Origin: Pedobacter rhizosphaerae
GTDB lineage: Bacteria; Bacteroidota; Bacteroidia; Sphingobacteriales; Sphingobacteriaceae
Direction of reading: 5' to 3'
Assembly (NCBI RefSeq): GCF_900111155.1
Contig: NZ_FOGG01000002.1
Coordinates: 156,026-220,025 of the forward strand
Length of the DNA: 64,000 nucleotides
The notes beneath the pieces were generated by a model. The model was not told the origin of the DNA and searched no databases. It saw only the letters and a list, made by a program, of their open reading frames with translations. Positions 1-8,779 of this stretch are shown here, piece by piece. How positions within the stretch are numbered: the first letter of the stretch is position 1; the number at the start of each line of letters is the position of its first letter. The translations under genes and the position numbers were made by a program.

Positions 1-2431
1 CGAAGCTTTCGTTAACGGTGACGGGGCTTTTCCTCAAAATGCTAACAAAACACAAAAGTTTTCTCAAGCCTACTTAGATGAATTTAAGAGAAGATCCGAG
101 TCAGGACAACCTTATAACCAAATCGAAGTAAACCCAACAACTGGTGAGTATACCTATTACGGTAGCACCGACTATTACGCAGAACTTTATAAGAAAAACA
201 CCGCAGCATTTGAAAATAACCTTTCGGTAAGCGGGGGTAGTGATAAAGCTTCTTATCTGGTATCGGGTAGATTCTTAAAGCAGGATGGCTTATTCCGTTA
301 TAACAGTGACGATTACGAAATGAAAAACATTCGTGCTAGAGGAACTATCCAGGTATTTCCCTGGTTGAGTATTGATAACAATGCCGATTACTCAGTAATG
401 AATTACCACAACCCTATTAACGTTGGTGAAGGAGGCGGAATCTGGAGAAATATTGCCGATGAAGGTAAACCAACAATGCCTATTTTTAACCCGGATGGTT
501 CTCTCACCTTTGCGGCGGCTTATACCGTTGGTGATTTTATTTATGGTAAAAATGGTATTGATACCCGCCGGGAAGTTTTCCGCAATATTACCGGATTGAG
601 AAGTAATTTCTTCAACAATAAACTGAGGGTAAATGCCGACTTTACATTTAGAAACACCAATGAAGATAAAGATCAGAAAAGAGTTCAGGTACCTTATAGC
701 AATACAAAAGGCGTTATTTCTTATGTAGGAACAACAACCAACGACTTGCTATTCGATCAGCGTGAAACCAATTACCTGGCCACCAACATTTATGCGGAGT
801 TTGAAGAGCGCTTTGGTAGCGATCATTACCTGAAAGCAATGGTGGGTTATAACTATGAGCAATCTACTTACAACCGGGTAGCCGTTCAACGTAACGGTAT
901 CATTTTCGAGGATGCAACAGACCTTAACCTGGCCCAGGGCCAATCGATTACAACCGGTGGAGGCTATGAGCAATGGGCCATATTAGGTGGTTTTTCCAGA
1001 TTGAACTATTCCTTCAAAGACAGATACCTATTGGAGATTAATGCCCGCTATGATGGATCTTCCAAATTCCCTTCCAACCAACGTTACGGTTTTTTCCCTT
1101 CCGTTTCTGCCGGCTGGAAAGTAACCAAGGAACCATTTTGGAAAGTGTCTGACAAAATCATCTCAGATTTGAAAATAAGGGGCTCATATGGTTCTCTGGG
1201 CAACGGAAATATCAACTCTTATGAGTTTCAGGAAATCTTCAATATTTCTCAATCCAATATTATTTTAAACGGTGTTAAGCCTCAAACCACGAGAATACCT
1301 CTGGTATTACCCGATGGATTAACCTGGGAAACTTCGACTACTACCAACTTAGGTTTGGACCTGACCATGTTCTCGGGCCGTTTATCTTTTACAGGCGATG
1401 CCTATATCCGTAAAACCACAGATATGTTCACCTTAGGGCTTACTCCACCAGCTATTTTTGGTGCTACCCCACCAAAAGGAAATTATGCCAATTTAACTAC
1501 CCGCGGTTGGGAAGCTTCTGTGAGCTGGAATGATAGAATTGGTAAGGGAGACAAACCTTTACGATATAATGTACGGTTAACCTTGGCAGATAATAAAACG
1601 AAAATAGATAAATACAATAACCCTGATAAAGTGCTGACTGATTACTACGAGGGGCAAACTTTAGGAGAAATTTGGGGCTACGAAACCGAAGGTTTCTTTA
1701 TTGATGATGCTGATATTGCGGCTCATGCCAAACAAGATCCGCAAATGCGGGCTTCTCCTAGTGGCAAATGGTTTCCTGGCGATATTAAGTTAAGAGATCT
1801 AAACGGAGATGGGTTAATTAACGTTGGCGAAAACAAAGTGGGCAAATCGGGCGATAGAAGAATTATCGGAAATTCTGCTCCAAGGTATATGTATGGTATT
1901 AATTTGGGTGCAGATTGGCACAATGTTTTTTTCTCAGTATTTTTTCAGGGTGTAGGAAAGCAGCAATGGTATCCAAGCACAGAAACTGAGATGTTTTGGG
2001 GTCAATACAACAGACCTTACAACAACATTCCTACTTTCCATTTAGGCAACATGTGGACACCTCAAAATACTGATGCTTACTTTCCAAGAACCATGTCGAG
2101 GGCAGCATCTAATAATACCAACCGTACTTTGGGGGTTGCACAAACACGCTATTTGCAAAACGTAGCCTACATCAGAATGAAAAACATTCAGGTTGGTTAT
2201 ACCTTACCAGACAAATGGGTACATCGTATTGGTGGACGAAGCGCCAAAGTTTTTTTCTCAGGAGAAAATTTATTCAGCTACTCACCTATGTATAAAGTTG
2301 TGAAAAACACCATTGATGTTGAAAATGCTGTTCCTTCTGATCAGGATTTGAATCCAAATAGTACAAATGGCGATGGGTATAACTATCCTTTGATGAAAAG
2401 CTTTTCACTGGGATTAAACATCGGATTTTAA
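1..2431 (+). CDS. SusC/RagA-family TonB-dependent outer-membrane receptor (5' end outside window)
   Basis: The reading frame is already open at base 2 and runs about 809 codons to a TAA, so this is the C-terminal four fifths of a SusC-like receptor. The signal peptide, carboxypeptidase-like domain and start of the plug lie upstream of the window. What is visible is the end of the plug region and the 22-strand barrel with its aromatic-rich alternating strands, and it ends in a typical strand with a terminal Phe (LGLNIGF). A short acidic DLNGDGLINVGE stretch near residue 500 of the visible part resembles the calcium-binding insertion common in SusC. The gene is 27 bp upstream of a susD gene, so the pair forms one TonB-driven import complex. 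No substrate can be read from the pair itself. Confidence 0.95.
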   Translation, partial: EAFVNGDGAFPQNANKTQKFSQAYLDEFKRRSESGQPYNQIEVNPTTGEYTYYGSTDYYAELYKKNTAAFENNLSVSGGSDKASYLVSGRFLKQDGLFRYNSDDYEMKNIRARGTIQVFPWLSIDNNADYSVMNYHNPINVGEGGGIWRNIADEGKPTMPIFNPDGSLTFAAAYTVGDFIYGKNGIDTRREVFRNITGLRSNFFNNKLRVNADFTFRNTNEDKDQKRVQVPYSNTKGVISYVGTTTNDLLFDQRETNYLATNIYAEFEERFGSDHYLKAMVGYNYEQSTYNRVAVQRNGIIFEDATDLNLAQGQSITTGGGYEQWAILGGFSRLNYSFKDRYLLEINARYDGSSKFPSNQRYGFFPSVSAGWKVTKEPFWKVSDKIISDLKIRGSYGSLGNGNINSYEFQEIFNISQSNIILNGVKPQTTRIPLVLPDGLTWETSTTTNLGLDLTMFSGRLSFTGDAYIRKTTDMFTLGLTPPAIFGATPPKGNYANLTTRGWEASVSWNDRIGKGDKPLRYNVRLTLADNKTKIDKYNNPDKVLTDYYEGQTLGEIWGYETEGFFIDDADIAAHAKQDPQMRASPSGKWFPGDIKLRDLNGDGLINVGENKVGKSGDRRIIGNSAPRYMYGINLGADWHNVFFSVFFQGVGKQQWYPSTETEMFWGQYNRPYNNIPTFHLGNMWTPQNTDAYFPRTMSRAASNNTNRTLGVAQTRYLQNVAYIRMKNIQVGYTLPDKWVHRIGGRSAKVFFSGENLFSYSPMYKVVKNTIDVENAVPSDQDLNPNSTNGDGYNYPLMKSFSLGLNIGF

Positions 2432-2458
2432 TCCATTAATAATTAAGAATAACATAAG

Positions 2459-4237
2459 ATGAAAAAACAATATATACTGATGCTATTGGGTTGCTTAGGT
2501 TTTGCTGCCTGTAAAAAATTAGATCAGCAACCACAATCTTCAGCATCTAAACAAGCTATTTTTGGCACCGAAAATGGGTTAAAACTCTATACAAACTCCT
2601 TTTACAGTATGGATTTTCTCCCTAGAAATTCTACGAGCCAGGATGCCATGTCTGATTATCTTGCGGTAAGGGCTGTGCAAGACTTTATCCGTGAGGGTGG
2701 CTTTGGAGCCAATAACAGTTCTGGCTGGGACTGGAGAGACTTAAGGAACATCAACTATTTTATTGTCAACTGTAATGATCAGGCGGTTCCGGCAGCAGTA
2801 AGAAACAACTATTTAGGTATAGCACGTTATTTCAGAGCTTATTTTTACATGGAAAAAGTTAAGCGCTTTGGAGATGTTCCCTGGATAGGTAAACCACTTG
2901 ATATTGATGATCCTGCCTTAAATGCGAGAAGGGATAAACGTGCTTTGGTAATGGATTCGGTTTTGGCAGATCTTAATTTTGCCTGTGCCAATATTCAGGC
3001 TACCAATGATCCTAGCCGTACAACCATCACCAAATGGGTAGCTTATGCTTTAAAATCGAGGATCTGCCTTTTCGAAGGTACTTTCAGAAAATACCACACT
3101 TATCTGAACCTGGCTTCAACGGCAAATAAATGGTTAGAGGAATCGGCTTCAGCGGCAGATGAAATTATGAAAAAGGGAGGTTATTCTCTTAATACAAGTG
3201 GTGGCCCTGGTTCATCATACCGTCAGGTGTTTACCAGCAACACTCCTGTGGCTTCAGAAGTTTTACAAGCAGCTGTATCTGATGTTAATTTAGGGGTATT
3301 AAATGAAGCTAACTGGTGGTGGACGAGTGGCACTTACGGTGCAAAAGCTAGCTTTACCCGTACTTTTATCAACACTTATCTGAAACTTGACGGGACACCT
3401 TTCACCAATGATCCGGCTTATCCAACCATGCTGTTTAAAGATGAGGTTAAAAATCGTGATCTCCGGTTAAAACAAACCATCCGTTTGGGCGATTACAAGC
3501 GTATCAGCAATGGTCAGCAGATTCCTGCACCACCAGTTTTCTCTTACACTTTTACGGGTTATCAGCCCATTAAATGGACGCTTGATGATATTTATTTTGA
3601 TGCCGGCGCCTTAAATACCAATGCTATTGCTTTATATCGTTATGCGGAAGTATTGCTTAACTATGCAGAAGCAAAGGCAGAACTGGGAACTTTAACGGAT
3701 GCTGATTGGGCTTTAACTATTGGGGCGCTAAGATCTAGAGCAGGTATTACCGGCGGATTGACCACCAAGCCTACAATTGTAGACAGCTATTTGGTCACCA
3801 ACTACTTTCCAGGAATTTCTGATGCTACCCTATTGGAAATCAGAAGAGAAAGAGGCATTGAGCTCAGTCTGGAGGGTTTACGTTTCCCTGATTTATTGAG
3901 ATGGAAAAGAGGCCCCTTGATGGAGCAGGAATGGAATGGCTTCTATGTGCCAGCATTAAATACACCAATGGATTTAAATGAAGATGGTATCCTGGATGTG
4001 GCTTTCTATCAAGGTACGCGTCCAAACCCAGGTGTGAGCGGTGTAACTTATGTAGATGTTTCAGCAACTGTTGGAAACGCTGTAAACTCTCAATTACTGA
4101 AAAACGGATCATCGGGCGAATTGACCTGGATGAAGGAAATACCAAGAAAGTGGAACGAAAGGAACTATTACTATCCTATTCCCCTAAGTGATCTTCAACG
4201 CAATCCGAATTTAAAGCAAAATCAAGGCTGGGAATAA
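2459..4237 (+). CDS. SusD/RagB-family outer-membrane lipoprotein
   Basis: This is the surface lipoprotein that caps the SusC barrel and helps bind its ligand. The start has a lipoprotein signal with a lipobox around FAAC (Cys18). The N-terminal half carries the helical SusD core (ARYFRAYFYMEK followed by RFGDVPW). The C-terminal half carries the RagB signature: RYAEVLLNYAEAKAE, then EIRRERGIELSLEGLRF, and the closing YYYPIPLSDLQRNPNLKQN. Its length of 592 residues is at the upper end of the family. It is co-oriented with the SusC fragment and followed by a strong hairpin terminator, so the pair is the end of its operon. The nearest enzymes are two phosphoesterases on the other strand. Confidence 0.95.
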   Translation: MKKQYILMLLGCLGFAACKKLDQQPQSSASKQAIFGTENGLKLYTNSFYSMDFLPRNSTSQDAMSDYLAVRAVQDFIREGGFGANNSSGWDWRDLRNINYFIVNCNDQAVPAAVRNNYLGIARYFRAYFYMEKVKRFGDVPWIGKPLDIDDPALNARRDKRALVMDSVLADLNFACANIQATNDPSRTTITKWVAYALKSRICLFEGTFRKYHTYLNLASTANKWLEESASAADEIMKKGGYSLNTSGGPGSSYRQVFTSNTPVASEVLQAAVSDVNLGVLNEANWWWTSGTYGAKASFTRTFINTYLKLDGTPFTNDPAYPTMLFKDEVKNRDLRLKQTIRLGDYKRISNGQQIPAPPVFSYTFTGYQPIKWTLDDIYFDAGALNTNAIALYRYAEVLLNYAEAKAELGTLTDADWALTIGALRSRAGITGGLTTKPTIVDSYLVTNYFPGISDATLLEIRRERGIELSLEGLRFPDLLRWKRGPLMEQEWNGFYVPALNTPMDLNEDGILDVAFYQGTRPNPGVSGVTYVDVSATVGNAVNSQLLKNGSSGELTWMKEIPRKWNERNYYYPIPLSDLQRNPNLKQNQGWE

Positions 4238-4273
4238 TACTTCCCTGATTGATCACAATTATTTTCCGCAAAG

Positions 4274-4310
4274 AAACGAGACCACGGTGTACACTGTGTG
4301 TCTCGTTTTT
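4274..4310 (+). terminator. Rho-independent terminator after susD
   Basis: A 9-bp perfect stem (AAACGAGAC / GTCTCGTTT at 4274-4282 and 4300-4308) with further inner pairing is followed by a T run. It lies 36 bp after the susD stop and could also serve the opposing cold-shock-like gene. Confidence 0.85.
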
Positions 4311-4358
4311 GTTTTATGAGGTTTCAGGTATACTAATGTACTTAAAAACAATAAGCTA

Positions 4359-4592
4359 CTAATGCACAATTGCTCCCAGGTTAAGATGTGAACCCTCCAG
4401 ATTTTTTATAGCCTTAACATCTACTGCCATTAAACCAGATTCAGTTAATTCGATTTCATACTCTACTACATCAAATTTATTCAACAGATCAAAAAGTTGT
4501 GACTGACGAAATCTGATCTTTTGATTATTGGGGTCTTTTATTATCCCAGATCCAGCAAATCCATTATAGGAGATAACTATTCCAGTTCTCAT
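4359..4592 (-). CDS. Small cold-shock-domain-like protein (77 aa)
   Basis: The pattern G-I-V-I-S-Y-N-G-F-A-G-S-G-I-I followed by KIRFRQSQL and a closing AVDVKAI reproduces the layout of a cold-shock OB fold: GTVKWF...GFGFI, then VFVH, then A.NV. The usual aromatic RNP1 residues are weakened (FAGSGII in place of GFGFI), so nucleic-acid binding may differ from classical CspA. It would be a cytoplasmic single-domain RNA-binding protein. It stands alone, convergent with susD, with a tandem hairpin array just upstream of its start. The family assignment is by pattern only. Confidence 0.6.
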   Translation of the reverse strand: MRTGIVISYNGFAGSGIIKDPNNQKIRFRQSQLFDLLNKFDVVEYEIELTESGLMAVDVKAIKNLEGSHLNLGAIVH

Positions 4593-4734
4593 GTTGGGGA
4601 TGATTTTAGGTTAATAATTCAATTTAGCTAAGAGGGCTCTATGAAGTTAAGAAGATCTTTTGGTCTTAAACGAATTAGGAATAAAATTGTAAACCAAGTT
4701 CACACAAGTAGCTTTTTATTATACAGGAAAAGTG

Positions 4735-5096
4735 AATGAGAGGATGAGTGAAGGATGGAATGAGTGAATGTGCAGGCGTAGTAACCATTCAAAACTCACT
4801 CATTCAAAATTCAATCATTAAAAAATGAGAGGATGAGAGAAGGATAGAATGCATGGGCGTACTTACCATTCAAAATTCACTCATTCAAAATTCAATCATT
4901 ACCAAAATGAGAGAATGAGAGAAGGATGGAATGAGTGAATGTACAGGCGTACTAACCATTCAAAACTCACTCATTCAAAATTCAATCATTACCAAAATGA
5001 GAGAATGAGTGGAGGATAGAATGAGTGAATGTGCAGGCGTACTAACCAAATCATTCACTCATTCAAAATTCACTCATTCAAAATTCAATCATTAAA
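4735..5096. repeat. Four tandem ~90-bp hairpin repeats with a conserved loop
   Basis: Four head-to-tail copies start near 4735, 4825, 4906 and 4996. Each has a 5' arm rich in GAATGAG words, a central conserved segment (GGCGTACTAACCA with small changes) and a 3' arm rich in CTCATTC words. In the last copy GAATGAGTGAATG (5019-5031) and CATTCACTCATTC (5052-5064) are a perfect 13-bp inverted repeat. Bases 4593-4734 upstream hold nothing I recognise. Confidence 0.85.
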
Positions 5097-5098
5097 AA

Positions 5099-5938
5099 TT
5101 AAAAAGTTACATCAACCAAAATTGGGAAGTGATCGGAAACAAACTTGCCATGATAAGTATCGGTTAGTATTCCCCAACGGTTGGCTACGATGCCTTTTGT
5201 TACGAAAACATGATCGATAATTTCGTAACCATCAACATTTTTCCCCCAGGCATTGAATGAAGAATTGTTAACATAGGGATTTTTAACCTGAGTATAAGTA
5301 TCTGTTAATGAACCCGAATTAGCGAGGGTTAGATACCATTCACTTTTGTGTCCGCCATTAAGATCTCCGGTAAAAATAGCTGGGGTATTACCGGCAATTT
5401 CCTTGATTTTCTTAACCATCAACTTCCCGCTTTCCACCCGGGCAATCTTTCCCTGATGATCAAAATGTGCATTGAAGTAATAGAATTTCTTTTTGGTGCT
5501 TACATCTTCCAGATAAACCCAGCTACAAACTCTGTTGCAGCAGGTGGCATCCCAACCTAAACCTGGTTTATCTGGTGTTTCCGACAACCAAAAGTCTCCT
5601 TTTTTTAATAGTTTAAATTTATCTTTTTTATAGAAGATGGTCGAATGCTCGCCGGCATCTTTACCATCATCTCTACCTAAACCATAGTGCTCAAATTCGG
5701 GCAATAGCCTTTGTAAATCATCTACCTGATTTTTTAGTCCTTCCTGAATACCAAAAACATCATATTGATGAAAGCGAACCAAATTGGCCGCTACCGGCGC
5801 TCTTTGCTCCCAGCGGTTCCCGATATCGCCGGCATTGTCATAGCGGATATTGAATGATCCGACGGTGTAGTGTTGTGCAAATCCGCTCAAACCTATTGTA
5901 CTGAGCAGTAATAAAGATATAATTAATTTAATTTTCAT
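5099..5938 (-). CDS. Exported endonuclease/exonuclease/phosphatase-family protein
   Basis: A signal peptide (MKIKLIISLLLLSTIGLSGFAQ) fixes the start at the ATG at 5938; a longer TTG reading adds only seven unlikely residues. The mature protein has the DNase-I-like fold motifs in order: SFNIRYD, IQEGL with the metal-binding Glu, YFNAHFDHQG with the catalytic His, FTGDLN, IDHVFV and the final SDHFPI. Such proteins cleave phosphodiesters or phosphomonoesters (DNA, inositol phosphates, sphingomyelin), and the substrate cannot be told here. Two adjacent cysteines in the middle (TCCNRVC) may form disulfides. It lies 27 bp downstream of an alkaline phosphatase gene on the same strand, probably one transcript. 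Confidence 0.9.
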   Translation of the reverse strand: MKIKLIISLLLLSTIGLSGFAQHYTVGSFNIRYDNAGDIGNRWEQRAPVAANLVRFHQYDVFGIQEGLKNQVDDLQRLLPEFEHYGLGRDDGKDAGEHSTIFYKKDKFKLLKKGDFWLSETPDKPGLGWDATCCNRVCSWVYLEDVSTKKKFYYFNAHFDHQGKIARVESGKLMVKKIKEIAGNTPAIFTGDLNGGHKSEWYLTLANSGSLTDTYTQVKNPYVNNSSFNAWGKNVDGYEIIDHVFVTKGIVANRWGILTDTYHGKFVSDHFPILVDVTF

Positions 5939-5965
5939 AATAGATACAGTTAATCGCAATGGCTT

Positions 5966-7369
5966 TTAAATTTTATGGATAAAGTGCTGAGGCATTTCTG
6001 CCGCCTCCAGCATCAGGTTATGTATTTCGTAATTCTTTATAAATGGCTTTAATTTCTCTGAACCCGGACCAAACATAGTGAGCTCAACATAATCTCCGGT
6101 ATGGTTCATCCCTGCCCATTGCACATCTGTGTATTTCCCCATCAGTCTGCCATATTCGTAAAAAGGTAAGTTTGATTCGTTATAAAGTGCTCCAGGAACA
6201 ATGTCCTTAAAATGAACCATTAGTGAGTTTACATCAGCTGAGCTCATCGCTATACCTTGATGCTCATAAATCAATTCTTTAATCTTTTGTTCTGAAAGTG
6301 ATTGATTGAGCTGAGCAAGCAACCAGGTATTGCTGTGTTTAAAGTTTTGTAAGCTGTCAAATTTCTTATCGGCTTCATCAGCATAAAATAAACCAGGATT
6401 GGCATTTCCATGGTCTGTGGTGATGATGACCAAAGTTTCTCCATCCTGCTCAGCAAATTCAATTACTTTACCTACAGCCTCATCAAAAGCCAATTGATCG
6501 AAAATCAGTCCACTTACATCATTAGAATGAGCAGCCCAGTCTACCTTTCCACCTTCAACTTGAAGCACAAAACCTTCCTTATGCTCTTTCATCAATGAAA
6601 TTGCTGTCATAGCCATCTCTGCCAAAGAAGGTACCGCATCCATTAACCTCTGATCGTGCTTACGGTCAACTTCGTAAGGTAATCCATCCTCGGCAAACAA
6701 TCCTAATACGGGTTTAGATTTATCGAGTGCTAGCATTTCTTTTTTATTTTCGGCCACCTGAAAACCTTTAGCCAGGTAATCAGGAATAATTGTGCCATCC
6801 TTTCTTTTTGCACCAAAATATTTGCTTCCACCACCAATCATCACATCAAAACGAAGATCGAGATACATTTTAGCAATGATGGCCTGCCCGTCGCGGTCAT
6901 CAATATTCACACAAAATCCGGCAGGCGTAGCATGGGTAATGGGTACCGTAGTTACGCAACCTACTTTTTTGCCTTGTTCTTTGAATTTCTGAAGTATAGG
7001 TTGTGGTTTTTCACCTTTAGCTCCAACATTGAGTGAGCCATTAGGTACACGCATACCTCCACCCCATGACGAACTTGCGGCAGCCGAATCGGTAACCATA
7101 GAACTGGCAGAAGCGGTATCCATTAAGGCACGAACGGCCTTATTTTCGCGATATAAGCCCAACCATTTACTGCCTTGGCCCCAAGCCCTGTTTGCATAGA
7201 GATCGGCCATGTTTAATGTTCCGGTACTCATACCGTCACTCACCATCATAATGATATTCTTAGCTTTCTTTCCTTTACCAACAGGATTTGCAATAACTTC
7301 TTTCAGGTCTAAAAATGGCAATCCAATTCCTGCCAGCAAACCTCCCTTCAATAAGGATCTTCTATTCAT
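5966..7369 (-). CDS. phoA: Alkaline phosphatase, Tat-type signal
   Basis: This 467-residue protein releases phosphate from monoesters outside the cytoplasm. The N terminus NRRSLLKGGLLAGIG looks like a twin-arginine signal. The PhoA active site is complete in order: Asp45 in VSDGMS, the nucleophile Ser95 in TDSAAAS, the HATPAGF metal region at about 146-152, EGGKVDWAAHSND (Glu272, Asp277, His281), TTDHGN (Asp319, His320) and a late NHTGD. It is followed by a co-oriented exported phosphoesterase, which suggests a phosphorus-scavenging pair. No Pho box was searched for. The symbol denotes the family, not orthology to the E. coli gene. Confidence 0.92.
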   Translation of the reverse strand: MNRRSLLKGGLLAGIGLPFLDLKEVIANPVGKGKKAKNIIMMVSDGMSTGTLNMADLYANRAWGQGSKWLGLYRENKAVRALMDTASASSMVTDSAAASSSWGGGMRVPNGSLNVGAKGEKPQPILQKFKEQGKKVGCVTTVPITHATPAGFCVNIDDRDGQAIIAKMYLDLRFDVMIGGGSKYFGAKRKDGTIIPDYLAKGFQVAENKKEMLALDKSKPVLGLFAEDGLPYEVDRKHDQRLMDAVPSLAEMAMTAISLMKEHKEGFVLQVEGGKVDWAAHSNDVSGLIFDQLAFDEAVGKVIEFAEQDGETLVIITTDHGNANPGLFYADEADKKFDSLQNFKHSNTWLLAQLNQSLSEQKIKELIYEHQGIAMSSADVNSLMVHFKDIVPGALYNESNLPFYEYGRLMGKYTDVQWAGMNHTGDYVELTMFGPGSEKLKPFIKNYEIHNLMLEAAEMPQHFIHKI

Positions 7370-7483
7370 ATGTATTGTGTTTTAATAGGAGGCGTTAAAC
7401 TCCGGCGAAAATAGCCCTGCTATATTAGCATAATGTCTGGTGCAGAATACCTTATTATAAACTGTATGGCAAAACGATGGTTA

Positions 7484-7813
7484 CTAGCTTCCGTAGCTCT
7501 TACGAATGCTTTCTCTTAACAGAATAAATTCTTGTGCAGTTTCCGGGACTGTTCTTCTTAATGCCTTCAATTTTTCGGGCAAAAAACGAAACTTCACTTT
7601 GTAATAAAGATCCTGATAAACGGCTACCTGGTCGCAAAGTTCCTGAATCAGTTTCTCATACTTACCAAACACCAGAAAGAGCTCTTCTCTAATTTCCTTT
7701 AACTGGTCGCCTTGTTCGCTTTCTACATCCATTGCAGTCTGCAATCGCTCCAAATAGTTAAGCGCCTCTATCAGGTGCTCAAAAGAATTTTTATTTATTC
7801 CCCGTATACTCAT
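7484..7813 (-). CDS. Hypothetical helical protein (109 aa)
   Basis: I do not recognise a family. The sequence is almost entirely charged amphipathic helix (HLIEALNYLERLQTAMD, then KEIREELFLVFGKYEKLIQEL) with no signal peptide or membrane segment, so a cytoplasmic helical bundle or coiled coil is likely. It is transcribed away from the phosphatase pair across a 114-bp gap. The codon pattern and clean start make it likely to be real. Confidence 0.6.
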   Translation of the reverse strand: MSIRGINKNSFEHLIEALNYLERLQTAMDVESEQGDQLKEIREELFLVFGKYEKLIQELCDQVAVYQDLYYKVKFRFLPEKLKALRRTVPETAQEFILLRESIRKSYGS

Positions 7814-8033
7814 TAATGATCTCTAGCTTTTTGCAGCGCGCAACAGATACACCATTGACTTATTCGACATACAAGCTTAAAAACGAATTTAGAAATTATA
7901 GTTCCCCTGAAGGTTAATCCATTGTTATCATTAAGTTAATAATCCCCGCCAATTAAGGTTATACACGCAGAATTAGCATACATACAGCACATTACAATTT
8001 TTAATTACTATCCCTAACAAGCGGTTAAATGGT

Positions 8034-8041
8034 TAACTTTG
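8034..8041 (+). promoter_or_regulatory. -7 promoter element (TAACTTTG), near-leaderless
   Basis: Matches the Bacteroidota TAnnTTTG -7 element, with the following base C. It ends only 4 nt before the ATG at 8046, so the transcript would be leaderless or nearly so. No good -33 TTTG is seen. Confidence 0.4.
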
Positions 8042-8045
8042 CCAA

Positions 8046-8255
8046 ATGTCGATTTCAGAATTAGAAGAATGGTTTGCAAATGCAGCCAAACCCCAAATGC
8101 CCGTTTATTTAAGTCCTGCCGATAAGGTAAACGATTATGCCCAATTCTTAGAAAGCCACTTTGAGCCTCTTCGCGCAAATCCGACAAGTAAAGTAAATGC
8201 CCCACTTTTAGATAGGCTGATGAAGATGAAATTGGTAATTGAGAGTAATGCTTAG
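8046..8255 (+). CDS. Small conserved hypothetical, DUF6965-like (69 aa)
   Basis: A short acidic cytoplasmic protein that begins SISELEEWF and ends with a helical PLLDRLMKMKLVIES. The pattern (an N-terminal ELE.(W/Y)F, a central DYAQFLESHFEPL.ANP, and a C-terminal (Y/L)..RL..LK) fits the small Bacteroidota family DUF6965 as I remember it; no function is known. A TAnnTTTG element sits directly upstream. It is a single gene followed by a long repeat region. Confidence 0.6.
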   Translation: MSISELEEWFANAAKPQMPVYLSPADKVNDYAQFLESHFEPLRANPTSKVNAPLLDRLMKMKLVIESNA

Positions 8256-8279
8256 GCGTTACGTTCATCACCAAGGCAC

Positions 8280-8690
8280 CAGGGTTTAGTTACCTTCCAT
8301 TTACCCAATTTACATTTTTAACCACCTTAGGCACCTAAGAAATCTAAGTTGGGCGAATAAGCTAATTTTCGTATTCGGTCCATCTTACATCCATCCATTT
8401 TACATTTCTAACCACCTTAGGCACCTAAGAAATCTAAGTTGGGCCAGCAGTAATTTTTAGCCTTCCGTCCATCTTACATCTATCCATTTTACATTTTCAA
8501 CCACCTTAGGCACCTAAGAAATCTAAGTTGGGCCAGCAGTAATTTTTAGCCTTCCGTCCCTCTTGCATCTATCCATTTTACATTTTTAACCACCTTAGGT
8601 ACCTAAGAAATCTAAGTTGGGCGAATAGCTAATTCCGTTTTCCCTGCATCTTACATCTATCCATTTTACATCATTCTAATTTCTTATACT
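8280..8690. repeat. Four tandem ~93-bp repeats with a bistable hairpin core
   Basis: Four copies of a unit share the core CCACCTTAGGCACCTAAG, followed by AAATCTAAGTTGGG and then pyrimidine-rich CCATCTTACATCTATCC words. Within the core, CTTAGG/CCTAAG form an inner hairpin, and the outer CCACCTTAG/CTAAGTTGG can pair in competition with it. An inverted copy of the core lies near 11018-11045. No reading frame is credible in this stretch. Confidence 0.85.
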
Positions 8691-8779
8691 ATCGGTTATC
8701 TGAATGTCAAAACACATTTAAATGGCAAACATTCCGCTGAGATGCCGGTTAAAACAGTAAGATTTAACAACAATAAATT

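Noticed and set aside
4735..5096. CRISPR-like array
   Set aside because: The units are directly tandem with no unique spacers, each unit is self-complementary over its length, and no cas gene is near.
5029..5220. 63-codon forward frame at the end of the hairpin array
   Set aside because: It begins in the repeat and runs antisense to the end of the phosphoesterase gene.
8014..8274. 86-codon reverse frame over the DUF6965-like gene
   Set aside because: The forward frame has the better start, promoter element and protein pattern.
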